From Roseburia sp. (lineage in GTDB: Bacteria; Bacillota; Clostridia; Lachnospirales; Lachnospiraceae): a stretch of DNA of 51,084 nucleotides. The stretch covers positions 798,671 to 849,754 of the forward strand of contig JAMPFA010000001.1 of NCBI GenBank assembly GCA_023664725.1. Reading direction: 5' to 3'. Within the stretch, counting starts at the first letter, position 1, and each line of letters opens with the position of its first letter. The notes below the pieces were generated by a model. The model was not told the DNA's origin, did not search any database, and was given only the letters and a program-made list of their open reading frames with translations. Made by a program: the position numbers and the translations under genes. Positions 23,786-31,811 of this stretch are shown piece by piece.

Positions 23786-25915
23786 CTATCTCCTTTCCTC
23801 GCTCAGTATTAAACCGCCGATATCAAGAATCAGTGCAATGCTTCCGTCTCCCAGCTGGGTACACCCGGAAAGGCCCTTGATTTTCTTCACATAGGGAGGA
23901 ATGGGCTTTACCACAATCTCCTGCTCCTGCAAAAGCTTGTCAATCAGCACGCAAATCTGCTCTCCCTCGTGCTCCAACACCACCACGATGCCATCGTCTA
24001 TCTTGTGATGCTCCTTTGACAGGTGGTACCTTTCGTTGAGACGGATAAAAGAATAACATTCTCCTCGTAAAACCAGGTATTCTTCCCCTCCCGGTTCCTG
24101 TATCAGGGATTCTTCCGAAACCCTCACAAACTCCTTGATGGAGGCCGTTTCAATGACAAACAGGGAATCTTCCACCTGTACCACGATTCCGTTGATAATC
24201 GCTAAGGTCAGCGGGATAATCAGCGTCATCTCCGAGCCCTCGTGCTCGATGCTCTCAATGTCAAGCCGCCCGCCGATGTCCTGGATGTTTTTCACCACCA
24301 CATCCATGCCCACTCCTCGACCGGAATACTCCGTAATCTGCTCTTTGGTGGAAAATCCTGGCAGCGTGATAAACCGGTATATCTCCTTGTCCTGGAAATC
24401 ATCAAGCTCCTTGCTGCCGTCTATCAGCCCCTTTGCGAGGGCTTTCTCGTAGAGCTTTTCTTTGTTTAATCCCTTTCCGTCGTCCCTTACGCTTATGTAA
24501 ACCTTTCCCCCCTCGTTCTTTGCCTCCAGGGTTATCTTGCCCTTTTCCGGCTTGCCGTAGGCGGTCCGGTCCTCCACATTCTCCTCGATTCCATGATCCA
24601 CGGAATTTCGCACCAGATGCTGAAGGGGGTCTGAGATATGCTCGATAATATTTTTGTCCACCTCAGTGTTCTCGCCGATCACCTCCAGCTCAATCTCCTT
24701 GCCCAGCTTTCGGGAAACGTCAAAGACGATTCGTTTCATCTTCTGGAAGGTGTTGGTCAGGGGCATCATACGCATGGACATAATCACTTCCTGGAGTTCC
24801 GTGGTGATTTTAGACAGCTGCACCGATGCCTTCTGGAAGTTGCCAAGCTCCAATCCCGGCACTTTTAAGTCCGGGTTCTGCAAAACCACCGCCTCCGCAA
24901 TCACAAGCTCCCCGATTAAATCCATGAGCGCATCCATCTTCTCCACATTCACGCTGATGATGGCCTGCTGCTTGGGCTGGTTCTTGGCCAGGGTCTTTCC
25001 CTTGCCCGCCGATTTCGCCTTTACCACGTAATCGCCGGGGGCGGGAGCCGCCTTTTTCTCCTCCTTTTGCTCTGGTGCATCGGATTCCGGCTCCGCCGCC
25101 TCCGAAGTGTCCTCCCGTCCAAGGTTCACCAATTCCTTGCCGTAGGCCTCCGAGGAAATCTCCTCGAACTCAATCTCCTCCGCCTCCGAGCTGTCTATCA
25201 GGCCCAGCACCCCGTCCTTGTCCATCTTTGTCTGCAAAAGCATGTGAAAGCCTTCCGCAAGGATGGTGTCGGAGCTGTTCTCGTTGGTTAAAATATCATC
25301 CGGGGAGTAGAGCAGATCCTCCGCAATCTCCTTCAACGCATAGGTGGCCGAGTAGGCCCGGATATTGCTCATCTGGGTGTCGTTGCGGTAGTGGATGACA
25401 ATCCGGTAAAAATGGCTGTCCGGCTCCGCCACCGGAGCCACGTAAAACTGTGCTGGCTCCTCGCTCTTCCTGGCCTTTGGCACCTGAATGCCCTGTTTCT
25501 TAATCTCCCCCTTGATACGGCTTAAAAATTCATCCAACTCCTCTAGCAGACTGCTCTCATCGCCGTCCGGGTCATCCCCCTCCCTGATTTTGTCCATCTC
25601 CCCGTTGATAAAGTCGGACACGTCCAAAACCTTTTCCACCAGCTCCATATGTGGCACGTCGTCGGGGTGGGACTCCCTCAGATAATAGAATACATCCTCC
25701 AGCTTGTGGGCGGTTCTCATAATGTTCTCAAACATCATGATGCCCGATGAACCTTTGATTGTGTGCATGATACGGAAAATTTCATTGATATCGGCATCAT
25801 CGAAACATTCTTCGTCCTGTTTTTCCAGTATTATGCCTTCCAGTTTTTCCAAAAGCTGGCCATTCTCATATAAATAAACGGAAAGCATACTGTCTGTATT
25901 AAATTCTTCTGCCAT
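23786..25915 (-). CDS. cheA: Chemotaxis histidine kinase CheA
   Basis: A 709-aa cytoplasmic kinase. P1 (Hpt) carries the phospho-His51 in IMHTIKGSSGIM. A P2-like region (about 150-250, YRIVIHYRNDTQMSN) is followed by an acidic linker. P3 dimerisation (MDALMDLIGELVIAEA) precedes the P4 ATPase with N-box HLVRNSVDHGIE and G boxes RDDGKGL and GRGVGMDVV. P5, the CheW-like domain, occupies the last 140 residues (VVLEHEGEQICVLIDKLL). All five domains are present, so it should autophosphorylate and pass phosphate to CheY, CheB and perhaps the HD-GYP receivers encoded in the same operon. Confidence 0.96.
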   Translation of the reverse strand: MAEEFNTDSMLSVYLYENGQLLEKLEGIILEKQDEECFDDADINEIFRIMHTIKGSSGIMMFENIMRTAHKLEDVFYYLRESHPDDVPHMELVEKVLDVSDFINGEMDKIREGDDPDGDESSLLEELDEFLSRIKGEIKKQGIQVPKARKSEEPAQFYVAPVAEPDSHFYRIVIHYRNDTQMSNIRAYSATYALKEIAEDLLYSPDDILTNENSSDTILAEGFHMLLQTKMDKDGVLGLIDSSEAEEIEFEEISSEAYGKELVNLGREDTSEAAEPESDAPEQKEEKKAAPAPGDYVVKAKSAGKGKTLAKNQPKQQAIISVNVEKMDALMDLIGELVIAEAVVLQNPDLKVPGLELGNFQKASVQLSKITTELQEVIMSMRMMPLTNTFQKMKRIVFDVSRKLGKEIELEVIGENTEVDKNIIEHISDPLQHLVRNSVDHGIEENVEDRTAYGKPEKGKITLEAKNEGGKVYISVRDDGKGLNKEKLYEKALAKGLIDGSKELDDFQDKEIYRFITLPGFSTKEQITEYSGRGVGMDVVVKNIQDIGGRLDIESIEHEGSEMTLIIPLTLAIINGIVVQVEDSLFVIETASIKEFVRVSEESLIQEPGGEEYLVLRGECYSFIRLNERYHLSKEHHKIDDGIVVVLEHEGEQICVLIDKLLQEQEIVVKPIPPYVKKIKGLSGCTQLGDGSIALILDIGGLILSEERR

Positions 25916-25954
25916 ACTTCCTCCTATCTAAAAGAGTTCTCTTTTGTCTGCGCA

Positions 25955-26347
25955 CTAAATCAGACCCAGCTTTTCTAATACCTTTTCAAACTTTTCCACA
26001 TCGATGGGTTTCCCCACATAGGCCTCGCATCCCAGCTCAAACGCCATCTTCACGTTGCGCTCCTCGTTTAACGCCGTGGTCATAACCACTTTGACCCGCT
26101 TGCTCTTGGGAACCTTTTTCTGCTTTTCGATGTTGCGGATGGACTTTAACACCTGGTAGCCGTCCATCACCGGCATCATCACGTCCAGGCAGGCCAAATC
26201 GTAGGGCTCATCGTCCTCCAACGCCATCATAAAGGCATCCACCGCCTCCTCGCCGTCCACCATCACGTCACACTCTCCATACCGTGACAGCTGTTTATCC
26301 ATAAATTTACGGCTGGCAAAATCATCCTCTGCTAATAAAATCTTCAT
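25955..26347 (-). CDS. CheY-like single-domain response regulator
   Basis: A 130-aa stand-alone receiver: acidic pocket LLAEDDFASRKFM (Asp8/Asp9), phosphoacceptor in LACLDVMMPVMDGYQ, the signalling Thr in VVMTTALN and Lys in YVGKPIDVEKF. It has no output domain. The start at 26347 follows GGGAG; an in-frame extension upstream falls inside cheB. Its place between cheB and cheA suggests CheA is its phosphodonor. With no flagellar genes in the window, its target could be a distant flagellar switch, a pilus motor or a phosphate sink for the HD-GYP receivers. Confidence 0.9.
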   Translation of the reverse strand: MKILLAEDDFASRKFMDKQLSRYGECDVMVDGEEAVDAFMMALEDDEPYDLACLDVMMPVMDGYQVLKSIRNIEKQKKVPKSKRVKVVMTTALNEERNVKMAFELGCEAYVGKPIDVEKFEKVLEKLGLI

Positions 26348-26366
26348 CTGCGCTCTCCCTTCTAAA

Positions 26367-27392
26367 TTATTTTCTATTTGACAGCAGGCTGTATACCTTT
26401 CCTGCCACTGCCGACAGGGGAACCTGGTGCTGTACAGCCCCGATATCGTAGGCAACCTTTGGCATCCCATACACGATACAGGAGGCTTCATCCTGTCCTA
26501 CGGTCAAAGCTCCCGCATTTCGCATTTCCAAAAGCCCTTTGGCTCCGTCGCCGCCCATGCCCGTCAAGATCACACCCACAGCGCTTTTTCCTGCCACCTT
26601 TGCCACCGAATAAAACAGTACATCCACAGAAGGACAATGACCGTTTACCCTGTCTGTCCCGCTGCATTCCACCTGGTAATCCCTGCCTACTTTCACAAGG
26701 CGCATATGCTTGTCACCAGGAGCGATAAGCACCTGTCCCGGAAGAACCTTGTCTCCGGTCTTTGCCTCCTTCACTGCCACCGCACATTGGTTGTTCAGAC
26801 GGTCTGCGTACATTTTCGTAAATCCGGGGGGCATATGCTGTACAATCACTACGCCCGGTATATCCCTCTTAAAGTTCTTTACCACCTCATAAATCGCCTC
26901 CGTCCCTCCAGTGGAAGCGCCAATCGCAACAATGCGGTCTTTCCCCACACTCAGATTGGTCAGCACAGAACCGGCAGCCGCCCTCTTCAGCCTTCCCACC
27001 TTTGCTGTGGAGGCAATCTTTACCTTTGTGGCAAGCTCCTTGCTGAAAAATGCATTTAACTTTGCCGGGTCGTTAGTTTCCGGCTTATTGACAAAATCTA
27101 CCGCCCCCGCATCCAACGCATCAAACACCTTGTCGCTTAAGGAGCTGATCATAACCACCGGCATAGGATACTGGGGCATCAGCTTCTTTAAAAATTCAAT
27201 GCCGCTCATCCTTGGAAGCTCAATATCTAAAGTCATCACATCTGGCTTATATTTTAGAATCGCATCCCTCGCCTCATATGCATCCTCCGCCTGGGCAACC
27301 ACCTCGATGTTGGGATCTGAATTGAGTCCCTGCACAAGCAAATTTCGAAAAACCATGGAATCATCTACAACTAAAACTTTTAACGGCCTCAT
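26367..27392 (-). CDS. cheB: Chemoreceptor glutamate methylesterase CheB
   Basis: A 341-aa response regulator-esterase that demethylates MCP glutamates (and deamidates glutamine) for adaptation. The receiver has VVDDSMVFRN and phosphoacceptor Asp56 in MTLDIELPRMSG. After a linker, the C-terminal esterase has the Ser-His-Asp set in GASTGGTEAI, VQHMPPGFT and GMGGDGAKG. The start at 27392 (MRPLKVLVVDDS) has AGGG upstream; a longer frame reads into cheR and is not credible. It lies 25 bases after cheR. Confidence 0.96.
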   Translation of the reverse strand: MRPLKVLVVDDSMVFRNLLVQGLNSDPNIEVVAQAEDAYEARDAILKYKPDVMTLDIELPRMSGIEFLKKLMPQYPMPVVMISSLSDKVFDALDAGAVDFVNKPETNDPAKLNAFFSKELATKVKIASTAKVGRLKRAAAGSVLTNLSVGKDRIVAIGASTGGTEAIYEVVKNFKRDIPGVVIVQHMPPGFTKMYADRLNNQCAVAVKEAKTGDKVLPGQVLIAPGDKHMRLVKVGRDYQVECSGTDRVNGHCPSVDVLFYSVAKVAGKSAVGVILTGMGGDGAKGLLEMRNAGALTVGQDEASCIVYGMPKVAYDIGAVQHQVPLSAVAGKVYSLLSNRK

Positions 27393-27417
27393 CTCTAATC
27401 CCTGCTTTCTATCGCTC

Positions 27418-28224
27418 CTATATTTTTCTGTATATGGATGGCTGAACATACTCAAATTTTGTTTTGTCCCGGTCAAGACTCTCCGTAGTGCCGATAAAGA
27501 GATATCCGCCCTGTTCCATATAATCATATATTTTCTGCACCAGCTGATACTTGGTGTCATCCTGAAAATAAATCATCACATTCCTCAAGAATACAACGTG
27601 AAATTTTCTCTTAAAGGGGAAGGGATTCATCAGATTAAATTTCCTGAAGATCACCTGTTTTTTCAATTCGTCTTTTACCTTAAATTCCTCCGCACTGATC
27701 TGTTTGAAGTATCTCTGCTTCCAATGGGGGGGGAGAGGCGCAATCTCTTCCTTTAAGTAAATGCCCCTGATGGCATGCTCTAAAACCCTCGTGGAAACAT
27801 CTGTGGCCAAAAGCCTGGTGTCCCACTGGGAACGTTCAATGCCGAAATAGTCAAGAAGCACCATTGCCAGTGCGTAAGGTTCCTCCCCGGTGGAAGATGC
27901 ACCGGACCAGATCCGAAGATCATGCTCCCTTCCTGCTTTTTCCTTTACCCAGGGCAAAACCACCCGCCTCAAATAATCAAAATGAGAACTTTCCCGCATA
28001 AAATATGTATGATTTGTCGTCAACACGTTAATTAAGTCGACCGCCTCCCCTCCTTTAGGATTTGATTCGACTTTCTTGATATACTCATCACAGCTTGCGT
28101 AGCCATTACGAACAAGATAGTTTTCAAGCCGGCCGCCCACCAGGACTCTTTTCTGGCTTAAATCAATACCGTAATTGCCTTTCACGTAAGTTACGATTCG
28201 CCTGAATTCATTGTCAGTAATCAC
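27418..28224 (-). CDS. cheR: Chemoreceptor methyltransferase CheR
   Basis: A 268-aa SAM-dependent enzyme that methylates glutamates on MCPs. The N-terminal helical domain (MITDNEFRRIVTYVKGNYG) is followed by the catalytic Rossmann domain with TTNHTYFMRE, SAM motif GASSTGEEPYALA, LATDVSTRVL and LRNVMIYF. It is complete. As the first gene after a perfect promoter it heads the cheR-B-Y-A-W-mcp-HD-GYP-HD-GYP unit. CheC, CheD and CheX genes are absent from the operon, unlike the classic Bacillus or Clostridium flagellar arrangement. Confidence 0.96.
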   Translation of the reverse strand: MITDNEFRRIVTYVKGNYGIDLSQKRVLVGGRLENYLVRNGYASCDEYIKKVESNPKGGEAVDLINVLTTNHTYFMRESSHFDYLRRVVLPWVKEKAGREHDLRIWSGASSTGEEPYALAMVLLDYFGIERSQWDTRLLATDVSTRVLEHAIRGIYLKEEIAPLPPHWKQRYFKQISAEEFKVKDELKKQVIFRKFNLMNPFPFKRKFHVVFLRNVMIYFQDDTKYQLVQKIYDYMEQGGYLFIGTTESLDRDKTKFEYVQPSIYRKI

Positions 28225-28291
28225 TTACTAATGCGCCTCCTAAACATCAAGTAGCGTTTCTTTTGAATTTTTAAACCATATATACTATATC

Positions 28292-28320
28292 ATCATAACG
28301 CTTTTATATCTCTTTGTCAA
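28292..28320 (-). promoter_or_regulatory. Promoter of the chemosensory operon
   Basis: On the minus strand TTGACA, 17 bases and TATGAT lie about 70 bases before the cheR start, in the 180-base gap before the next upstream gene. This looks like a sigma-A site rather than the sigma-D type typical of motility genes. Confidence 0.75.
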
Positions 28321-28406
28321 TAATTTTACAAAAACCCAACTACATCTAGTGTTTTTTTCCACAAATGATTTCACAAAAATACTAAATACTGCTAAAAAAG
28401 GATTTA

Positions 28407-28841
28407 TCAGGAATCTTCATCCTCCATATCCTCCATATCCTCCACATCGGCTGTGGCATCTGCTTCGTCCCTGGCTTTGCTTCGCAGAGCCTTTTCAATG
28501 CGGCTGCGGAGTTCCTGGGGATCAAAGGGTTTTAACACATAATCACAGATTCCAAGCTTCTGGGTCTCGACGATACTTCCCTTATCCCCCTGGGAAGTGA
28601 GCATGATAACGGGAACATCTGCTCCGTTCCCCAGCTTGCGGATCTCCTTTAATGTCTGGATTCCATCCATTTCCGCCATTTTGATATCCAAAAGGATCAG
28701 ATCCGGCTTCTCGCTCTTCAGATAACGCAAAGCCCTGTCACCGGAATTTACCGTGATAATTTCATATCGATCCTTCAACTTCTGTTCCACATTTGCCAGG
28801 TTGATCACGCTGTCATCAACCACCAGGATATTCATACGCAT
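28407..28841 (-). CDS. Response regulator, receiver only, with acidic tail
   Basis: A 144-aa receiver: NILVVDDSVINLANV, phosphoacceptor in LILLDIKMAEMDG, MLTSQGD and YVLKPFDPQEL. No DNA-binding or enzymatic output domain follows. Instead there is a strongly acidic tail, DEADATADVEDMEDMEDEDS, encoded in part by three 9-bp repeats (28421-28447). The start at 28841 (MRMNILVV) follows GGAGG. The hybrid kinase gene upstream ends one base before it, so the two are coupled and this protein is the likely phosphoryl acceptor of that kinase's Hpt domain. Confidence 0.88.
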   Translation of the reverse strand: MRMNILVVDDSVINLANVEQKLKDRYEIITVNSGDRALRYLKSEKPDLILLDIKMAEMDGIQTLKEIRKLGNGADVPVIMLTSQGDKGSIVETQKLGICDYVLKPFDPQELRSRIEKALRSKARDEADATADVEDMEDMEDEDS

Positions 28842-28842
28842 T

Positions 28843-31707
28843 TTATAACTCCTCCTCATTTATCCAATTCAACAGCCCATACAAAAGCTGTTCCGCCTCG
28901 GTGTCCTCGTACAATTTTAGCTGAGCTTTGATTTCGGAAAGCTTTGCCGCAAGTTCCTCGGAAAGGTTATAGCACAGCAGGTTTTCTACTTTTTTCAGGC
29001 ACTCTTTGGAGCGGAAACTCAAAAGCAGATCCAAAGCCGCCCTCACTTCCCTTAAAACAGTCTTTTTATCTATATCGGCAATTTTTTCCCTGACATTATC
29101 TGTCTTCTCCTCTTTCTCATCCAAAAACTTCCTGATCTGCCCCATCTGCTCCTGGTAGGCCAAAAGCAATTCCTGAAAATGTTCGGCGACAAATTCTCCA
29201 TCTCCGCTCCCGGCCGCCTTTTCATGCGCTAAAAACATCTCCGAAAGTTCCACGGCGCCGATATTTGCAGATGCGCTCTTTAAGCCATGTACCTCCACAC
29301 CGTACTGCCCTAAATCTTTTTCCCTAAAGAGTTTCTCAAGGAGTGTGAGCTTGCGCTTTCCATCCAGGACAAAGAGCTGCAAAAGTTCTCTGTAATCCTC
29401 ACTGAAACCGCCCTGGTATTTTATCACCGCAGATTTGTCTATTCCAGCTATTCCTCCGCTTTCATCATCCGGCGTCACGAAGGCTGCCTCTTTTTCTTCC
29501 TCCGGCAGTTCTTTAAACTCATCGGAAACCCATTCCACAAGCACTTTGTTCAACTGCAGTTTGTCCAGCGGTTTTGTCAGAAAATCCTGGAAACCGCTTT
29601 CTAAAAACTGCTCTCTTACCCCTTCCATGGCATTTGCGGTAAGCCCCACGATCACAGGGCTTTGGCCATTCTCCCCGCAGTCCCTCCGGATAATCTGCAC
29701 TGTCTCAATCCCGTCCATCTCCGGCATCATATGATCCATAAAGATCATATCAAACTTCATGCTCTTTACCATGTCGATGGCCTCGTAACCGCTCTCAGCC
29801 TCCCAGATCTTAAACTGATAGGTGCTTAAAAACCCTTTTGCAACCTTCCGGTTGATCAAATTGTCATCTACCACAAGTACTTTATACTGTTTTGCCACAA
29901 AGACCTCCATCTTTTCTTCTTCCACCCCAGAGACCTTCGGCAGTTCTTCCAAACTCCTCCTGTCCACAATCCTCTGGGGAATCGTCACTGTAAATGTAGT
30001 TCCAACGCCATAGACACTGTAAAGTTCAATGGTTCCCCCCATCAGCTCCACAAAATGTTTCGTGATCGAAAGCCCAAGACCTGTGCCCTCTGTGCTGTAA
30101 TTTTTCTTTGCGCCTACCTGCTGGAAATTATCAAATATTTTCTCCTGATCTTCTTTTCGGATACCGCACCCGCTGTCCTGGATCCGGAAAATCAAAATTT
30201 CCTCCTCCAAAGTCCTTCCCGGCTCTCCGCCAATGGAAACTTTTACAAACCCTTCTTTCGTAAATTTCACGGCATTGTTTAATATATTGATCAAAATCTG
30301 CTTGATCCTGCCTGCATCGCCATTGTAACGGCAGGGAATGGAAGTATCATATTCATGCCTTAACGAAAGCCCCCGCTGCGAGGCGGCAATGCTCATCATA
30401 TGCACCACTTCGTCCACCACTGACTTCACATGGTAATCCGATGTCACAAGCTCCATCTTCCCGGCTTCCACTTTAGACAGGTCAAGAATATCATTTATAA
30501 TGGAAAGAAGATTTCGGGATGCTGATTTTATGTCGCAGGCATAGGAATATACTTTCCTGCCCAGACTTTCTTCCATAATAATATCGCTAAGCCCCACAAT
30601 GGCATTCATGGGCGTGCGGATCTCGTGGGACATCTTGGCAAGGAACTCGCTTTTGGCCGCATTTGCCCGCTCTGCCTCCTCCCGCACCCGCTTGATCTCT
30701 TCTATATATCTCGTTGTCTCTGTAATATCCAAAATCAGGAGCACCCAGCCCTGATTCTGCCCGCTTTTATCTAAAATCTGCTTTGTATGGCTTTCATAGA
30801 TCCGATTATTTAACTCAAATGTAACTTTATGGTCTTCCTTTAACATCCCGGGCTTAATGTCATGATGCTCCTCGACATAATCCCCCGGATTGTAACCGGC
30901 AAGCCCCGGAAAGATCAATGTGGCCGCATGGTTATAATTCAGGATCCTTCTCTGGCTGTCTAAGGCAACTACACCGTCACTCATGCTGTCGATCAAAACG
31001 CCGGAGGCCAGATGTCTATAATCGTAAGTTCTCCTTTTCCAGATTAAGATCACCACCAGGGAAAGCGTCAATCCAAGCACCACCGGAGTAGGGTCAAACA
31101 CATAGGTAATCTTTCCAGCATAGGCAAAGAGTGACACCGTAGGCAGGACGGAAAGCCCTAAGATGATCCTGTATTTTCTGCTGTCCCCGATGCCTGACTG
31201 GGTGTGGATTGCCCGGATCAGGGTAAAAAAGGACAGAACGTAGGGTATGATACATCCGCTGAAAAGGAACAGATAGTAAACCGGTCCATAGGTAATCCCC
31301 AGATAATGATGCCCCGAAGAAGTCTCCAGCCATTCTATATTTTTGTAGTAGAGGCTGTGGTAATCACAACTGTAGATCAGTCCCAGCATAATAACGTCTA
31401 AAATCCCAAGCACATCCAGAAAGATCCGGGGCGCTTTTCTGAAACAGTAACTGTAGATAAACCAGCAGTAACATAAGGGGACAAAGGTGGAGCCCAGGTA
31501 CTGCATTTTGACAGCGGAAACCGCCGCCTCCAGCGCAGGGGCTGTCAGCTCCAGCAGATATCCACCGTTTTGTACCGCCGCACCGCACAAAAAGTAGCCC
31601 ATTAGCTTTTGCTCCCGGGCACCGCTGTCATCTGTGATTAAAAGCACCATGGCGGCAAAAATTATACAGATTCCAAGCACTTCTGCTACAATAAATGCAT
31701 TAACCAT
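28843..31707 (-). CDS. Hybrid sensor kinase: 7TM-PAS-HisKA-HATPase-receiver-Hpt
   Basis: A 954-aa membrane kinase. Residues about 1-225 form seven hydrophobic helices of the 7TM histidine-kinase sensor type (IVAEVLGICIIFAAMVLLI and following). A PAS domain (about 235-340, DGVVALDSQRRILNYN) leads to HisKA with phospho-His in AKMSHEIRTPMNAI, then HATPase (N-box LINILNNAVKF; G-boxes DSGCGI and GTGLGLSI). A receiver (VLVVDDNLINRK, IFMDHMMPEMDG) and a C-terminal Hpt domain with EVHGLKSASANIG complete a full phosphorelay in one chain. The next gene is a receiver-only protein coupled to it. The signal is unknown. Confidence 0.93.
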   Translation of the reverse strand: MVNAFIVAEVLGICIIFAAMVLLITDDSGAREQKLMGYFLCGAAVQNGGYLLELTAPALEAAVSAVKMQYLGSTFVPLCYCWFIYSYCFRKAPRIFLDVLGILDVIMLGLIYSCDYHSLYYKNIEWLETSSGHHYLGITYGPVYYLFLFSGCIIPYVLSFFTLIRAIHTQSGIGDSRKYRIILGLSVLPTVSLFAYAGKITYVFDPTPVVLGLTLSLVVILIWKRRTYDYRHLASGVLIDSMSDGVVALDSQRRILNYNHAATLIFPGLAGYNPGDYVEEHHDIKPGMLKEDHKVTFELNNRIYESHTKQILDKSGQNQGWVLLILDITETTRYIEEIKRVREEAERANAAKSEFLAKMSHEIRTPMNAIVGLSDIIMEESLGRKVYSYACDIKSASRNLLSIINDILDLSKVEAGKMELVTSDYHVKSVVDEVVHMMSIAASQRGLSLRHEYDTSIPCRYNGDAGRIKQILINILNNAVKFTKEGFVKVSIGGEPGRTLEEEILIFRIQDSGCGIRKEDQEKIFDNFQQVGAKKNYSTEGTGLGLSITKHFVELMGGTIELYSVYGVGTTFTVTIPQRIVDRRSLEELPKVSGVEEEKMEVFVAKQYKVLVVDDNLINRKVAKGFLSTYQFKIWEAESGYEAIDMVKSMKFDMIFMDHMMPEMDGIETVQIIRRDCGENGQSPVIVGLTANAMEGVREQFLESGFQDFLTKPLDKLQLNKVLVEWVSDEFKELPEEEKEAAFVTPDDESGGIAGIDKSAVIKYQGGFSEDYRELLQLFVLDGKRKLTLLEKLFREKDLGQYGVEVHGLKSASANIGAVELSEMFLAHEKAAGSGDGEFVAEHFQELLLAYQEQMGQIRKFLDEKEEKTDNVREKIADIDKKTVLREVRAALDLLLSFRSKECLKKVENLLCYNLSEELAAKLSEIKAQLKLYEDTEAEQLLYGLLNWINEEEL

Positions 31708-31763
31708 ACTCTATCCCTTTGTTATAATCGTTGCATGCCCGACAAATGGGCAGTTTATTTTTA

Positions 31764-31792
31764 ATTATGCTATGATTGAGTAAAAATGTCAA
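31764..31792 (-). promoter_or_regulatory. Promoter of the 7TM hybrid kinase gene
   Basis: TTGACA, 17 bases and CATAAT on the minus strand, about 57 bases before the ATG. It separates this kinase-regulator pair from the kinase gene ending at 31812. A small stem GCCC/GGGC lies in the leader near 31738-31752. Confidence 0.65.
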
Positions 31793-31811
31793 CCCCATCC
31801 ACAGGGCTGTT

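Noticed and set aside
28225-28406. Possible c-di-GMP (GEMM) riboswitch before the chemosensory operon
   Set aside because: The leader after the promoter is about 70 bases and AT-rich, without the conserved GEMM helices; other c-di-GMP gene leaders here are also too short.
28421-28447. Short tandem repeats as a CRISPR-like array
   Set aside because: Only three 9-bp units, in frame within a coding region; no spacers and no cas genes.
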